This document shows positions 50,208 through 60,067 of a DNA stretch of 64,000 nt, one piece after another. The notes under the pieces were generated by a model. The model was not told the DNA's origin and did no database searches. It saw nothing but the letters and a program-made list of their open reading frames with translations. The stretch covers positions 110,131 through 174,130 of the forward strand of contig DILV01000026.1 of the NCBI GenBank assembly GCA_002425225.1, read 5' to 3'. The position numbers were made by a program, and so were the translations under genes. The stretch is from Thiothrix sp. UBA5583. GTDB lineage: Bacteria; Pseudomonadota; Gammaproteobacteria; Thiotrichales; Thiotrichaceae. Position 1 is the stretch's first letter, and each line of letters opens with the position of its first letter.

Positions 50208-51270
50208 CGTCAGTCGTTGTTGTTGGTTTTGGTTCCGGCTCTTCTGCCCGGTCGAATTGGCGCATTATGACACGAATCGGTTTGCCGGGTTCACGATAAA
50301 ATACACTATTCATGAAAACGGTTGCCCTGCCGACTGTCAGTTTCCCGCTCAGATGGAAGTAGCTGGACGATACATCCAGCGTTTCCTTCAACTGCTTTTC
50401 CAGCGCAGCATCTGCTTGGTCAGCCGGGTTGAAAGCCAGTGCAGCAAACAGGTCAGCGGTGGTCTTGAACGGCTTTTCGTTGTCAGGCAAGCGCCTGTCC
50501 ATGATGGTCTTGATCCGGTCACTGCTGAGGCCGATGGCTTGCAGGACGGCTGCGCTGGTAGTGTTGGCGTTGACAGTGGTTTTTTTGAACGGCAGCACGG
50601 TAACGGTTTGCAGGAATGCGCCAAGTGCCTTGTTTTTCTGTGCAGGAGGTTCGATGTCCAGTTTCAGCAGGCGCAATTCACTGCTGTCGGCAAACGGCAT
50701 GTCGGCGGCGCGGTAGGGGATGGCCCCGGACAGGTAGAAATCGGTTTCGGCGCTGTCGCCAGTCTGGATGATGGCATCAGGATCCATCCAGTCAATGATG
50801 ACGGCGACGAATGATTCGGGTAAGCCAGCCGCTTGCGCCAGCTTTTTCAGGTGCTGGTCTTCGCCATTGGTGCGCAGCTTGCCTTTTTCGTCCAGCAGGT
50901 TGTTGATGTTGTAACGGCCTTGCAGGTCTTCGAGTTTTAACCTGAATTCACCAACCGTGACACTATTGCCTTCTTGCAAAGGCAATGTTGGCGGGTTTTT
51001 CGACCATTTTGCCCAGTCTTCATCCAGCGCGTCGTATTTGTTGCTTTTGGCATCGCGTTGCAGCTCCATTCCGGCGAACTGTTCCAGTGCGTAGGCGTAT
51101 TGCCACGCCCGTTCCAGCGATTGGAAATTGTCGGTCTGGCGCACTGCACGGCTTTGGCGGGCAAGGATGACGGTTGCCAGCGTCACGATCAGCACAGCAA
51201 CTACCAGCGTCGTCAGGATGGCGATGCCGCGTTGCTGATGGGGATTATTCGCTGGTGGTTGTCGGTGCAT
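50179..51270 (-). CDS. gspK: Type II secretion system minor pseudopilin K
   Basis: A 363-residue minor pseudopilin at the tip of the pseudopilus. The prepilin-type N-terminus is QQRGIAILTTLVVAVLIVTLATVI, with cleavage expected after Gly15 and, as usual for GspK, no Glu at mature position 5. FRLKLEDLQGRYNINNLL (about 112-130) and MDPDAIIQTGDSAETDFY mark the inserted alpha-helical and metal-binding region. The start codon lies 26 bases inside the slt gene. Confidence 0.92.
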   Translation of the reverse strand: MHRQPPANNPHQQRGIAILTTLVVAVLIVTLATVILARQSRAVRQTDNFQSLERAWQYAYALEQFAGMELQRDAKSNKYDALDEDWAKWSKNPPTLPLQEGNSVTVGEFRLKLEDLQGRYNINNLLDEKGKLRTNGEDQHLKKLAQAAGLPESFVAVIIDWMDPDAIIQTGDSAETDFYLSGAIPYRAADMPFADSSELRLLKLDIEPPAQKNKALGAFLQTVTVLPFKKTTVNANTTSAAVLQAIGLSSDRIKTIMDRRLPDNEKPFKTTADLFAALAFNPADQADAALEKQLKETLDVSSSYFHLSGKLTVGRATVFMNSVFYREPGKPIRVIMRQFDRAEEPEPKPTTTTDDASNTPANT

Positions 51271-53194
51271 TGGGTGTAATGGGTGGCAAACGTTCGCTCA
51301 GGCGGCTGCCTTTTCCTTCGGTTAACTTGTAATCATAGATCGTAGTATACGCCATGACGGCCTGAACATACTCACGTGTTTCGGTAAACGGTATGCTTTC
51401 CACCCACTGGTCGGCATTGATCTGCACAGCCGGAGCCCATTGCAGCGGGCGACCTGGCCCGGCGTTATAGGCCGCGCTGGCTTGCGCATAATTTCCTTTG
51501 AATGTGCCGAGCATTTCGCTCAGGTAGGCACTACCCAGTTGTACATTGGTGGCAGGTTGCAAAATGTCTTCCTTGCCCCGGATGGTTAGCCCCAGTTTGC
51601 TGCCCACGGTTTTGGCGGTCGGCGGGATCAGTTGCATCAGGCCAAGGGCTTTTGCCCCGGATTCCGCCTGTGCGTCGAAAGCGCTTTCCCGGCGCATCAC
51701 GCCCAGTATCCAAGCGGGTTGGATGCCTTGCTGCCGTGCCTGCTCCTGCACCAGATCGGTATGCACCAGCGGGAAGCGCAGGTGGACTTCATCCCATTCC
51801 TTGGCGCGGGAAATCGTCCAGATTGCCAGATTCGGTTCACCGGAATGCAAGGCCAGTTCGGCGGCTGCCAACATGCCTGCCTTATCCATCAGTTTGAGGG
51901 CGCGGAACCATTCCTTGCGCCCTTGTTCGCGGTTGCCGATGCTGAACCATTCGGCAGCACGTTGCAAAGCGGCGACTTTCTGCAAACCAGTCATGCGCTG
52001 GGTACGGTCAAGCGGGGCGGTTTGCAGGCTGCTGTAACTCTGCCCCAATCGGTCGGCAGAGAGGAAGCCGTAAAAGCTGGCGGTAGCTGCCAGTTGGCTG
52101 TAGAGGGAGGTGGCTTCGGTGGTTTTGCCGGTTTGTTCAAGGGCGCGGGCTTGCCAGTATTGCCAGTTGGCAGCATCCCGCTCGTTGTCGAAACGTAGTA
52201 GCTGGCTGGCTTGCAACACATTATTCCAGTCGTTGTGACGGGCAGCCATGCGGGCTAGCCACAGGTTGCCATCCTGTGTGCGGTGTTCGGCAGGAATCGC
52301 TGCCAGTCGGGCAATGGCGGCGGGTTCGTGGCGCAATGCCTGATTCATGCCGAGGACGCTTTCCACCTTGCCAGTTTCCGCTGGGGTGAATTTGAACGTC
52401 TGGCGGGCGCTTTGCCACAGGTTTTCGGCAGTTTGTGGTTCTTTTCTGGCAATACGTGTCAGCCCGTCGGTGAATGCCTCCCGCAGCAAGGCGGAATCAG
52501 GCTGTTTAAGCAGGTTTGGCAAGTTGGCTTGTGGGTCTTGGCGGGTCTTTATCCAGCTTTCAACCGCCTCACGCAGCTCAGGGGGCAAGTCACTAGCCAG
52601 TTGGGATGCCAGCGTACTCTGGTTTTTGTCGATGGCGATGCGGATGCGTGCCAGATAATCATCCATCGAAAGGGCAGTATGGTGGCGCAACAGGTCGGCT
52701 ACAGGGGCGCAAGCCTCGCTAATGCCTTTGCTGATTCCCATCCATGCCTGCTTGCCGGTTTGCAGGGCAGTATTCTTTTGCCCCATTGCTGCCAAGGCTT
52801 GGGTGCGGTAACACTGGGTATCGGTATCGTCCAGATCGGCAGGAATCCAGTCCAGCAGTTTCTGCCACGCCTGCTGGTTTGCCAGCCGTTTGCCCAGGCG
52901 GGCGTAAATATCGTCCGACATCAGTGTGCCAGGGTTACGCCGGGCAAAGTCTGCAATCTGTGTGTCAGGCACTGCATCGAAAACCTGTTTGAGGTATTCG
53001 TATTCCAGCCAGGGGTACAAGGGGTATTGGCGCATGTCTGCGGGCAGGGCGACGAAACCGTCCACTTTGCCGGTTTGCAGGTCTGCATGGGTTTGCTGGA
53101 ACAGGCTACGCTGCAATGCTGTTGGCGCTGCCTGACCGATGGGAGAGGCAAGCAGAAGCAGGGCGCAAACACGAGTGAAGAATGTTTTTGTCAT
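51245..53194 (-). CDS. slt: Soluble lytic murein transglycosylase
   Basis: A 649-residue periplasmic enzyme that cleaves the MurNAc-GlcNAc bond. The signal peptide is residues 1-22. Long alpha-superhelical U and L domains fill about 30-440. The catalytic domain has Glu in GVMRRESAFDAQAESGAKALGLMQL and later SAYLSEMLGTFKGNYAQASAAYNAGPGR. It resembles Slt70 in layout and length. Its 3' end overlaps gspK by 26 bases, which places it first in an operon with gspKLMN; a wall-cutting enzyme would help a secretion machine cross peptidoglycan, but this link is inference. The 214 bases upstream to malate synthase hold divergent promoters not resolved here. Confidence 0.92.
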   Translation of the reverse strand: MTKTFFTRVCALLLLASPIGQAAPTALQRSLFQQTHADLQTGKVDGFVALPADMRQYPLYPWLEYEYLKQVFDAVPDTQIADFARRNPGTLMSDDIYARLGKRLANQQAWQKLLDWIPADLDDTDTQCYRTQALAAMGQKNTALQTGKQAWMGISKGISEACAPVADLLRHHTALSMDDYLARIRIAIDKNQSTLASQLASDLPPELREAVESWIKTRQDPQANLPNLLKQPDSALLREAFTDGLTRIARKEPQTAENLWQSARQTFKFTPAETGKVESVLGMNQALRHEPAAIARLAAIPAEHRTQDGNLWLARMAARHNDWNNVLQASQLLRFDNERDAANWQYWQARALEQTGKTTEATSLYSQLAATASFYGFLSADRLGQSYSSLQTAPLDRTQRMTGLQKVAALQRAAEWFSIGNREQGRKEWFRALKLMDKAGMLAAAELALHSGEPNLAIWTISRAKEWDEVHLRFPLVHTDLVQEQARQQGIQPAWILGVMRRESAFDAQAESGAKALGLMQLIPPTAKTVGSKLGLTIRGKEDILQPATNVQLGSAYLSEMLGTFKGNYAQASAAYNAGPGRPLQWAPAVQINADQWVESIPFTETREYVQAVMAYTTIYDYKLTEGKGSRLSERLPPITPNAPTTTSE

Positions 53195-53408
53195 TAAATG
53201 TCATTGGGCTGGGGTTGACGGGCTTAAGCGTCTCATAAATGGTGTGATGGATTCAAATGTAGCACTGTATTTGGCTGGATTTCATTCAGTTTACTGTTGT
53301 TGTCAGTCTAATGCTTACCATTGAGAATTCCAATTTTAGCAATGACTGATCTTGCGTTATAAGCTAGCATGTCGACAATTCTACTTTTTTCTTTGAGGAA
53401 CGTGACAG

Positions 53409-55583
53409 ATGGGTAACAGAATCCAGGTTGGCGGCTTGCAAGTGTCAACACTCTTACATGATTTCGTAAACAATCAGGCGCTACCAGGAACGGGCGTGGC
53501 TGCTGATGCTTTCTGGACAGGGCTGGAAGCCATCGTCAATGACCTTGCGCCCCGCAACCGTGAACTGCTGGCCAAACGCGATGCGCTGCAAGCCAAAATC
53601 GATGCCTGGCATCTGGACAACAAGGGCACAAATGACTTCGCCGCTTACAAGGCTTTCCTGCAAGACATCGGCTACCTGCTGCCGGAGGGTGACGCATTCC
53701 AGGTCACAACCGCCAATGTAGACAGCGAAATCACTGCCACCGCAGGCCCGCAACTGGTGGTTCCGGTGATGAATGCACGTTTCGCCCTCAACGCTGCCAA
53801 CGCCCGCTGGGGTAGTTTGTATGACGCGCTGTATGGTACTGATGCGATCCCGTCCACTGACGGTGCGGAAGCTGGTTCCACCTTCAACCCGGTGCGTGGC
53901 GCGAAAGTTATCGAATTCGCCCGCAACTTCCTCGACGAAGCAGCCCCTTTGGTCAGTGGTTCCCACAAAGACGCCACCGGCTATGCGGTTGCCAACGGTG
54001 CACTGCAAGTAAGCCTGCAAGACGGTTCCACCACCGGTCTGGCACAGGCTGACAAGCTGGCAGGTTATCAGGGCGATGCGGCGGCACCTTCCGCCGTGCT
54101 GTTGGTCAACAACGGGATGCACTTTGAAATCCAGATCAACCGTGCAGGTGCTATTGGCAAAACTGACGCTGCCGGGATCAACGACATTCTGATGGAAGCG
54201 GCGCTGACTACTATCATGGACTGTGAAGACTCCGTAGCTGCCGTGGACGATGTAGACAAAACCCTGATCTACACCAACTGGCTGGGGCTGATGAAAGGCG
54301 ACCTGACCGAACAGGTTTCCAAGGGCGGCAAAACCTTTACCCGTGCCATGAACCCGGATCGTACTTACACCGCAGCCGATGGTTCCAGCCTGATATTGCC
54401 GGGTCGCAGCCTGCTGTTCGTGCGCAACGTGGGGCATCTGATGACCAACCCGGCGATTCTGGACAAAGACGGTAACGAAATCCCGGAAGGCATCATGGAC
54501 GGCTACATGACTTCCATGATTGCGATCCACAACCTGAAGGGCAATGCACAATTCGCCAACTCCCGCACCGGTTCGGTTTACATCGTCAAACCGAAAATGC
54601 ATGGCCCGGAAGAAGTCGCCTTCACCAACGAACTGTTCGGTCGCGTGGAAGACGCGCTGGGTCTGGCTCGCAACACCCTGAAAGTCGGCATCATGGACGA
54701 AGAGCGCCGCACCACCGTCAACCTGAAAGAGTGCATCCGCGCCGCCAAAGAGCGCGTGGTGTTCATCAACACCGGCTTCCTTGACCGTACTGGCGATGAA
54801 ATGCACACTTCGATGGAAGCAGGCCCGATGATCCGCAAGCACGACATGAAGTCTTCCGCGTGGATTCAAGCCTATGAAAACTGGAACGTGGACATCGGTC
54901 TGGAATGCGGCCTGCCGGGTCATGCACAGATCGGCAAGGGTATGTGGGCGATTCCTGACCAGATGGCAAACATGCTGGCAACCAAAATCGGGCATCCGCT
55001 GGCAGGGGCAAATACTGCGTGGGTTCCTTCCCCAACTGCAGCCGCCTTGCACGCCTTGCATTACCATAAGGTCAACGTGTTTGCGCGTCAGGAAGAGCTG
55101 AAAAGCCGCCCGCGTGCCAACATTGATGACATTCTCACCATTCCGGTTGCTGCCAACCCGAACTGGAGTGCAGAGGAAATCCAGCAGGAACTGGACAATA
55201 ACGCGCAAGGCATCCTTGGCTACGTGGTACGTTGGGTCAACCAGGGTGTGGGCTGTTCCAAAGTACCGGATGTTAACGATGTGGGACTGATGGAAGACCG
55301 CGCTACCCTACGCATTTCCAGCCAGCACATGTGCAACTGGCTGCACCACGGTGTTTGTACCGCCGAGCAGGTGATGGAAGCCTTCAAGCGCATGGCGCTG
55401 AAGGTGGATGCGCAGAACGAAGGCGACCCGACTTACACCAAAATGAGCGGTAACTTCGACAAGAGCGTGGCGTTCAAGGCTGCTTGTGACCTCGTGTTCA
55501 AGGGGCGTGAGCAACCGAATGGCTACACCGAGCCGTTGCTGCACAAGTACCGTCAGGAAGCGAAGGTAGCGTTGTTCTTTTAA
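53409..55583 (+). CDS. glcB: Malate synthase G
   Basis: A 724-residue monomeric enzyme that condenses glyoxylate with acetyl-CoA to malate. Family blocks: [76 protein letters not shown], the [19 protein letters not shown] region with the catalytic Arg and Mg-binding Glu, and [21 protein letters not shown] with the catalytic Asp. Length and blocks are those of isoform G. GAGGAA lies 8 bases before ATG. No isocitrate lyase is near, so glyoxylate may come from glycolate or from a distant aceA. Confidence 0.96.
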   Translation: MGNRIQVGGLQVSTLLHDFVNNQALPGTGVAADAFWTGLEAIVNDLAPRNRELLAKRDALQAKIDAWHLDNKGTNDFAAYKAFLQDIGYLLPEGDAFQVTTANVDSEITATAGPQLVVPVMNARFALNAANARWGSLYDALYGTDAIPSTDGAEAGSTFNPVRGAKVIEFARNFLDEAAPLVSGSHKDATGYAVANGALQVSLQDGSTTGLAQADKLAGYQGDAAAPSAVLLVNNGMHFEIQINRAGAIGKTDAAGINDILMEAALTTIMDCEDSVAAVDDVDKTLIYTNWLGLMKGDLTEQVSKGGKTFTRAMNPDRTYTAADGSSLILPGRSLLFVRNVGHLMTNPAILDKDGNEIPEGIMDGYMTSMIAIHNLKGNAQFANSRTGSVYIVKPKMHGPEEVAFTNELFGRVEDALGLARNTLKVGIMDEERRTTVNLKECIRAAKERVVFINTGFLDRTGDEMHTSMEAGPMIRKHDMKSSAWIQAYENWNVDIGLECGLPGHAQIGKGMWAIPDQMANMLATKIGHPLAGANTAWVPSPTAAALHALHYHKVNVFARQEELKSRPRANIDDILTIPVAANPNWSAEEIQQELDNNAQGILGYVVRWVNQGVGCSKVPDVNDVGLMEDRATLRISSQHMCNWLHHGVCTAEQVMEAFKRMALKVDAQNEGDPTYTKMSGNFDKSVAFKAACDLVFKGREQPNGYTEPLLHKYRQEAKVALFF

Positions 55584-55609
55584 GGCTACGCCTTACCCCC
55601 CCATCCCCG

Positions 55610-55634
55610 CCCTTCCCCCGCAAGGGGGGAAGGG
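55610..55634 (+). terminator. GC-rich hairpin after malate synthase
   Basis: A CCCTTCCCCC / GGGGGAAGGG 10-bp stem with a five-base loop, 27 bases after glcB. It resembles the CCCTC/GAGGG repeats elsewhere in the window but lacks their outer arms. No T-run follows; a terminator-like role is plausible. Confidence 0.45.
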
Positions 55635-55736
55635 TATGTGTAGTGGCAACCCTGCCATTATTAGGTAATCACCCCACAGTATGAAAAATACGGCATAATG
55701 TGCCGCGTTTTTCTTGAAAATAACTGGAAATACTCC

Positions 55737-56219
55737 ATGAAAGCATCCTTTTTCCCTCTGGCACTGGCATTATCTGCCAGCTTGCTGGCAACAGCGTGCA
55801 ATGACAAGGCCGCAACTACGCCACAAGATGCCAAACCCGCAACCCGATCAACCACACAAGAGGCAAAACCGATGGCAGGATTGCAAATTACAGACGTAAA
55901 AGTAGGCGAAGGCACAGAGGCTACCGCTGGCAAAATGGTTTCCGTCCATTACACCGGCTGGCTGTATGACGAAAATGCACCCGACAAGCACGGCGCGAAA
56001 TTCGACAGTTCCCGTGACCGTGGGCAACCGTTCCAGTTTCCGCTGGCTGGCGGGCGCGTTATCAAGGGTTGGGATGAAGGTGTACAAGGCATGAAAATCG
56101 GCGGGCAGCGTACCTTGGTGATTCCGCCGGAAATGGGCTACGGGGCACGCGGCGCAGGCGGTGTGATTCCACCTAACGCCACACTGGTCTTTGATGTGGA
56201 ACTGCTCGGCGTACAGTAA
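55737..56219 (+). CDS. FKBP-type peptidyl-prolyl isomerase, probable lipoprotein
   Basis: A 160-residue protein. The signal peptide ends in LLATAC, giving a lipidated Cys21 (the lipobox is slightly off consensus), followed by a Lys/Thr/Ala-rich linker and one FKBP domain (about 48-160): [51 protein letters not shown] and [14 protein letters not shown]. The catalytic pocket residues (Tyr, Asp, Trp, Phe) are present. It likely assists folding in the periplasm. ATG 55737 is the natural start; an upstream in-frame ATG would hide the signal peptide. It ends one base before the convergent phosphoesterase gene. Confidence 0.92.
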   Translation: MKASFFPLALALSASLLATACNDKAATTPQDAKPATRSTTQEAKPMAGLQITDVKVGEGTEATAGKMVSVHYTGWLYDENAPDKHGAKFDSSRDRGQPFQFPLAGGRVIKGWDEGVQGMKIGGQRTLVIPPEMGYGARGAGGVIPPNATLVFDVELLGVQ

Positions 56220-56714
56220 TCAATTTGCGCTGAAACGGAATTCCTTGACTGCCCAGGCATCGTTGCTGGCAGTCAGTACGAGACAGGAAGGCCCGCCATG
56301 CGTGCGGGTCTGGCCTGCGGCGCCGGGGTTGATCACCCACGGCAGGGCACTTTTATCCTGTACCATCTTGTGGGTGTGTCCATAGACAATCACTCGTGCA
56401 TCCGGGTGTTTCTGCCGCAATGAGTCGTGACAAGGGGTGTGATGCCCATGTTCATGCCCGTGTTCGATGCAGATTTTGCCGCCCGGCAATGATAGCTCAC
56501 TGACACTGGGCAGCGAGAAATCGACCATGCAGCGCGGCTCGTTATTGCCCGCTACTGCAATCACGATGGCACTCTTGGGCTGCATGGAAGCCAGCACTTC
56601 TTCCCCGCAAATGTCTCCTGCGTGAATCGCATAGTCGCATTCGCGGATAATGTCGATGATGCGCGGGTCGAGATGCCCGTGTGTATCGGAAATAATGGCA
56701 ACGGAAACGCTCAT
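56220..56714 (-). CDS. YfcE/MJ0936-type metallophosphoesterase
   Basis: A 164-residue calcineurin-like phosphoesterase with the metal-binding series ISDTHGHLD (residues 8-16), IHAGDICG, VAGNNEPRC, the IEHGHEHGHH segment and VIVYGHTHK, plus the closing INPGAAGQTR. The fold and length match the single-domain YfcE group, phosphodiesterases of unsettled natural substrate. ATG 56714 has AGGG 8 bases before it; an in-frame extension to 56831 would run through the terminator and is rejected. The gene converges on the FKBP gene with stops side by side. Confidence 0.88.
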   Translation of the reverse strand: MSVSVAIISDTHGHLDPRIIDIIRECDYAIHAGDICGEEVLASMQPKSAIVIAVAGNNEPRCMVDFSLPSVSELSLPGGKICIEHGHEHGHHTPCHDSLRQKHPDARVIVYGHTHKMVQDKSALPWVINPGAAGQTRTHGGPSCLVLTASNDAWAVKEFRFSAN

Positions 56715-56815
56715 TGTTCTACCCTGAAAACATGTATTTGGGCGCGATTCTCGCTTGCACGTGCGCGGATTGCAAGTTCCCTGCGAGCGTGTCTTTGGTT
56801 TGCTTTTGTCCATAT

Positions 56816-56848
56816 AGCAAAAACCCGGCACGAGGCCGGGTTTTTGCT
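56816..56848. terminator. Bidirectional rho-independent terminator
   Basis: An AGCAAAAACCCGGC / GCCGGGTTTTTGCT near-perfect palindrome with a short loop. It has A-run and T-run on both sides and lies just behind the minus-strand RRM gene. Confidence 0.85.
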
Positions 56849-56872
56849 TCAGGCTTGCAAGCCAGCAGTTGC

Positions 56873-57181
56873 TTACCAGCGACCACCGCGTGCGCCACCG
56901 AAACCACCACCGCCACTGCGGTTATCGCGTGGTGCTTGTGGTTTAGCTTCGTTGACCTTGATGTCACGACCGTCAATGTTGACGCCGTTCATGCCCTGGA
57001 TTGCTTTTTGTGCTTCGCTATTGCTGGACATTTCAACAAATGCAAAACCTTTGTTTTGCCCGGTATCGCGATCAGTAATCACGTTAACGGAATTGACCTG
57101 ACCAAACTGGGCAAATTTTTCTTGCAGGCTTTGTTGGGTAATGGAATATGGCAAATTGCCGACGTAAAGCTTAGCGCTCAT
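56873..57181 (-). CDS. Single-RRM RNA-binding protein with Gly-rich tail
   Basis: A 102-residue protein. RNP2 is LYVGNL (residues 5-10) and RNP1 is KGFAFVEM (44-51), within one RNA-recognition motif of about 78 residues. The tail reads DNRSGGGGFGGARGGRW, an RGG-like RNA-binding extension. Small RRM proteins of this kind occur in cyanobacteria and many proteobacteria and often respond to cold. AAGGAGG precedes the ATG. The 192 bases upstream to the YkgJ gene show no further gene; they would include its promoter and leader. Confidence 0.93.
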   Translation of the reverse strand: MSAKLYVGNLPYSITQQSLQEKFAQFGQVNSVNVITDRDTGQNKGFAFVEMSSNSEAQKAIQGMNGVNIDGRDIKVNEAKPQAPRDNRSGGGGFGGARGGRW

Positions 57182-57373
57182 ATTGTAACCTCCTTAAGGT
57201 TATTGGAAACCGCTCAAGAGGATGTAGACAGGATGCCCGCAGACTCGATAGAAACGATATGGATGAGTTACGCAGTATACAGGTTTTCTGGCAGGTAGAT
57301 AGCCCGCCAGAAACATAATGCAGGTTTTTACCGGAATTTGCCTGAATTTGCAGGATTTGCTTCCACCGGAACC

Positions 57374-58294
57374 TCAGGAATCGTTGCCTTTTTCAGCTTC
57401 GCTTTCCAGTGCCGCCTTACGTTCGGCTTCCGCACGTTGCAAGTGCAGCTCGACGGCAGCCTTGTGACGCAGTTCGATAATATCTTTGCGTTCCTCCCAG
57501 CGCTGTTCGAGGATATTGGCGTGGGTAGGGATGGTCTGCTCATCAAACAGCACTTGGCGCAACAGGCGAAACGCAAACTTTTGCAGAGCAATATCGTCTT
57601 TCAATTCTTCACGGGTTTCGTCGCTGAGGATATAGACTTTGGCAAACTGTGGGCTTTCCACAAAGCGGCGGAAGCGGTCAATATCGAAACTGCCCATGAA
57701 ATACAACTGGAAGCTGAGCGGATCAGGCTTGCCGATGGCGGGGCCTGCTGATTTCTTTTTCAGCATCAACTGCATCCATTCGCGGTTGATGGCATCGTAT
57801 TCGGGCGTACCTTGTTGCTGGCGGTAGTCGTGGATGGTCATCACCTTGTCGGTGTGCCAGCCCTGGCAATGCGCTTCCTGATTGCGGAAGTAGTATTGCA
57901 CGTCTTCGGAAGAGCCTTCGGCGCGATGTGACAGCACTCCCAGCCCGTAGTAACGGCAGGCGGCTGGGCGGTCTTCGTACACGCTGCAACCTTCCTCACG
58001 CACAAACAGGCAGGCTTTGCTTTCATCGGTGCGTAGTTTTACGCCAGGTGTGCCATGCCCATCAACCTGGAATGGCACTGTATATTGATCCAGAAATTCG
58101 CTGGAAGTCAGACCTAAACGCTTTTTCAGTCGCAGGATGTCAAAGGGAGCAAGCGTGACATCCGCCGCTTTGCAACAGATATTGAAACAGGAAACGCCCG
58201 GATGGCAGTTAAACTGGATGCTGGTGTTGTCTGTCAGCAGTTCAGGAACGAGGGTGCTTTGGAATTCCGCTGGAATATCGAGTTTTTCAGCCAT
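57374..58294 (-). CDS. YkgJ-family cysteine-cluster protein
   Basis: A 306-residue protein with the metal-chelating cluster CHPGVSCFNICCKAADVTLAPFD (about residues 30-52) and GCSVYEDRPAACRYYGLG (near 102-119), the Cys pattern of the YkgJ/zinc- or iron-chelating family. The C-terminal third is a charged helix rich in Glu, Arg and Lys (ERRKDIIELRHKAAVELHLQRAEAERKAALE), unusual in length for the family. The role is unknown. It has its own unit between the RRM gene and phosphofructokinase, with a terminator just upstream. Confidence 0.85.
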   Translation of the reverse strand: MAEKLDIPAEFQSTLVPELLTDNTSIQFNCHPGVSCFNICCKAADVTLAPFDILRLKKRLGLTSSEFLDQYTVPFQVDGHGTPGVKLRTDESKACLFVREEGCSVYEDRPAACRYYGLGVLSHRAEGSSEDVQYYFRNQEAHCQGWHTDKVMTIHDYRQQQGTPEYDAINREWMQLMLKKKSAGPAIGKPDPLSFQLYFMGSFDIDRFRRFVESPQFAKVYILSDETREELKDDIALQKFAFRLLRQVLFDEQTIPTHANILEQRWEERKDIIELRHKAAVELHLQRAEAERKAALESEAEKGNDS

Positions 58295-58337
58295 GATCTT
58301 GTTTACCGGGGTGTGTACTGTGGAAAACGGGCAGTAT

Positions 58338-58369
58338 AAAAAAAACGCCCCTGTCAGGCAAACAGGGGC
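58338..58369 (-). terminator. Rho-independent terminator behind phosphofructokinase
   Basis: Read on the minus strand: GCCCCTGT / ACAGGGGC stem with a seven-base loop followed by a run of T. It lies 24 bases after the pfp stop. Confidence 0.88.
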
Positions 58370-58392
58370 ACAGACTGTCAGGGTGATCAGTC

Positions 58393-59652
58393 TTACAGCT
58401 CAAATACTGGCAGCTTTTTGCCTACCAGTTCATGCTTCAGCGTAACATACTTCGGCATACCGTTTTCGTAAGGCGGGTAGTCTTCACCTTCGATCAGCGG
58501 TTGCAGGTACTCACGGCAAGCATCGGTAATGCCGTAGCCGTCTTCACTGATGTATTCCATCGGCATCATCTTTTCGACGTTGGCGATGTCTTTCAGCTCG
58601 CCCACACCAATGTGCCACTGATACGGGTTGTTGGAGGTGCGGATAACCGCAGGCATCACCGAGTTCTTGCCTTCCAGTGCCAGTTCAACGGCGGCCTTGC
58701 CCAGTGCGTAAGCCTGTTCCACGTCAGATTTTGACGACAGGTGGCGAGCCGCACGTTGCAGGTAGTCAGCTACCGCCCAGTGGAACTTGTAGCCCAGCGC
58801 GTCCTTGATCATGTTAGCAACCACGGGGGCAGCACCACCCAGTTGCGCATGACCGAAAGAGTCACGAGTGCCCTGTTCCGCCAAGAATTTACCGTCCGGG
58901 TAATGGCAACCTTCGGACACCACCACGCTGCAATAACCGTACTGTTTCACTTTGGCGTCGACGGTCGCGAGGAATTTTTCCTGGTTGAATTCGACTTCAG
59001 GGAACAGGATCACGACTGGAATATCGTTGTTGGCATCAGATGCCAAGCCACCTGCTGCGGCAATCCAGCCTGCGTGACGACCCATGACTTCCAGCACGAA
59101 AATCTTGGTGGAAGTGGCGCACATGGAAGCTACGTCGTAGCTGGCTTCACGGGTGGAAACAGCAATGTATTTGGCAACAGAACCGAAGCCGGGGCAGTTG
59201 TCGGTTACAGGTAGGTCATTGTCAACCGTTTTGGGTACATGCACAGCAGTGATCGGGAAGCCCATCGCATCAGACAACTGGGAAACTTTCAGGCAAGTAT
59301 CGGCAGAGTCACCACCACCGTTGTAGAAGAAGTAACCGATGTTGTGTGCCTTGAAGACTTCAATCAGGCGCTCGTATTCGCGCTTGTTTTTTTCCAGGCT
59401 TTTCATTTTGTAACGGCAGGAACCGAACGCGCCGGATGGGGTGTGACGCAGCGCTGCTACATCGGCATCGGAAATCTTGCTGGTATCAATCAGGTTTTCC
59501 AACAGTGCGCCGATGATGCCGTTCTGGCCAGCGTAAACCGTGCCAATCTTGTCCTTGTGCTGGCGGGCGGTTTCAAGCACGCCACAGGCGGAGGCATTGA
59601 TCACGGCAGTAACACCGCCGGATTGTGCGTAAAAGGCATTCTTTACGGTCAT
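58393..59652 (-). CDS. pfp: Pyrophosphate-dependent 6-phosphofructokinase
   Basis: A 419-residue glycolytic enzyme phosphorylating fructose 6-phosphate. The nucleotide loop reads YNGGGDSADT (near residue 112), with Asp in the place of the Gly that allows ATP in classical PfkA, which marks PPi use. Substrate motifs: AQSGGVTAVINAS, VPKTVDNDLPVTD with the catalytic Asp pair, and LEVMGRHAGWIAAAGGLA. ATG 59652 with GAGGAG 7 bases upstream is preferred to TTG 59658. PPi enzymes make this glycolytic step reversible, fitting an autotroph or methylotroph-like metabolism. A terminator lies downstream, and an unknown small gene precedes it on the strand. Confidence 0.9.
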   Translation of the reverse strand: MTVKNAFYAQSGGVTAVINASACGVLETARQHKDKIGTVYAGQNGIIGALLENLIDTSKISDADVAALRHTPSGAFGSCRYKMKSLEKNKREYERLIEVFKAHNIGYFFYNGGGDSADTCLKVSQLSDAMGFPITAVHVPKTVDNDLPVTDNCPGFGSVAKYIAVSTREASYDVASMCATSTKIFVLEVMGRHAGWIAAAGGLASDANNDIPVVILFPEVEFNQEKFLATVDAKVKQYGYCSVVVSEGCHYPDGKFLAEQGTRDSFGHAQLGGAAPVVANMIKDALGYKFHWAVADYLQRAARHLSSKSDVEQAYALGKAAVELALEGKNSVMPAVIRTSNNPYQWHIGVGELKDIANVEKMMPMEYISEDGYGITDACREYLQPLIEGEDYPPYENGMPKYVTLKHELVGKKLPVFEL

Positions 59653-59692
59653 AAACAAACTCCTCTATGCGATCTCTAACTAACGTGTGGAT

Positions 59693-60046
59693 TCAAACAG
59701 GAAAATTCTTTTTGCGTTCACTTTCGTGGTCGGCCTGCAAGCGCAGCAGGTATAAAACGCAATCAGCCAGATCGGTATATTCTTCGATACCTGTGCCGAA
59801 ACGGTCTCTGACGGAATAGAAAAACTGCGAGCGGTAACTGTTTTCCCCAGTTTTGGCGAGTACAAACTGACAATCTTCGTGTTCCCAGTACATGGCTGGG
59901 CAATCGGTCAGGTTACGGTCAGCCGGAGACAGGCGGATTTCGACTTCGACTTCTTCAGCGGTTACTGTGCCTTTGCCCCAGCGTTCGTCGATGGTTTGCT
60001 GGATGATATGTTTTTCGAGGTCGGTCAGGGCAGGGATTGTCATCAT
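59693..60046 (-). CDS. Conserved-looking small protein of unknown function
   Basis: A 117-residue soluble protein with no recognised domain. It has an acidic N-terminal helix (LTDLEKHIIQQTIDERW), a middle part with Trp, Tyr and two Cys (DCPAMYWEHEDCQFVLAKTGENSYRSQFFYSVRDRFGTGIEEY) and a C-terminal helix ending in charged residues. GAGAGG lies 8 bases before ATG 60046. It sits between SlyD-like and pfp genes on the same strand and is probably cotranscribed with one of them. There is no signal peptide or membrane segment. Confidence 0.65.
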   Translation of the reverse strand: MMTIPALTDLEKHIIQQTIDERWGKGTVTAEEVEVEIRLSPADRNLTDCPAMYWEHEDCQFVLAKTGENSYRSQFFYSVRDRFGTGIEEYTDLADCVLYLLRLQADHESERKKNFPV

Positions 60047-60067
60047 GTGTGTTGCCTCTCGTTACGC

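Noticed and set aside
53481..55208. 575-codon minus-strand open frame opposite malate synthase
   Set aside because: The plus-strand product is unmistakable; the antisense frame is a codon-bias shadow with no Shine-Dalgarno or family features.
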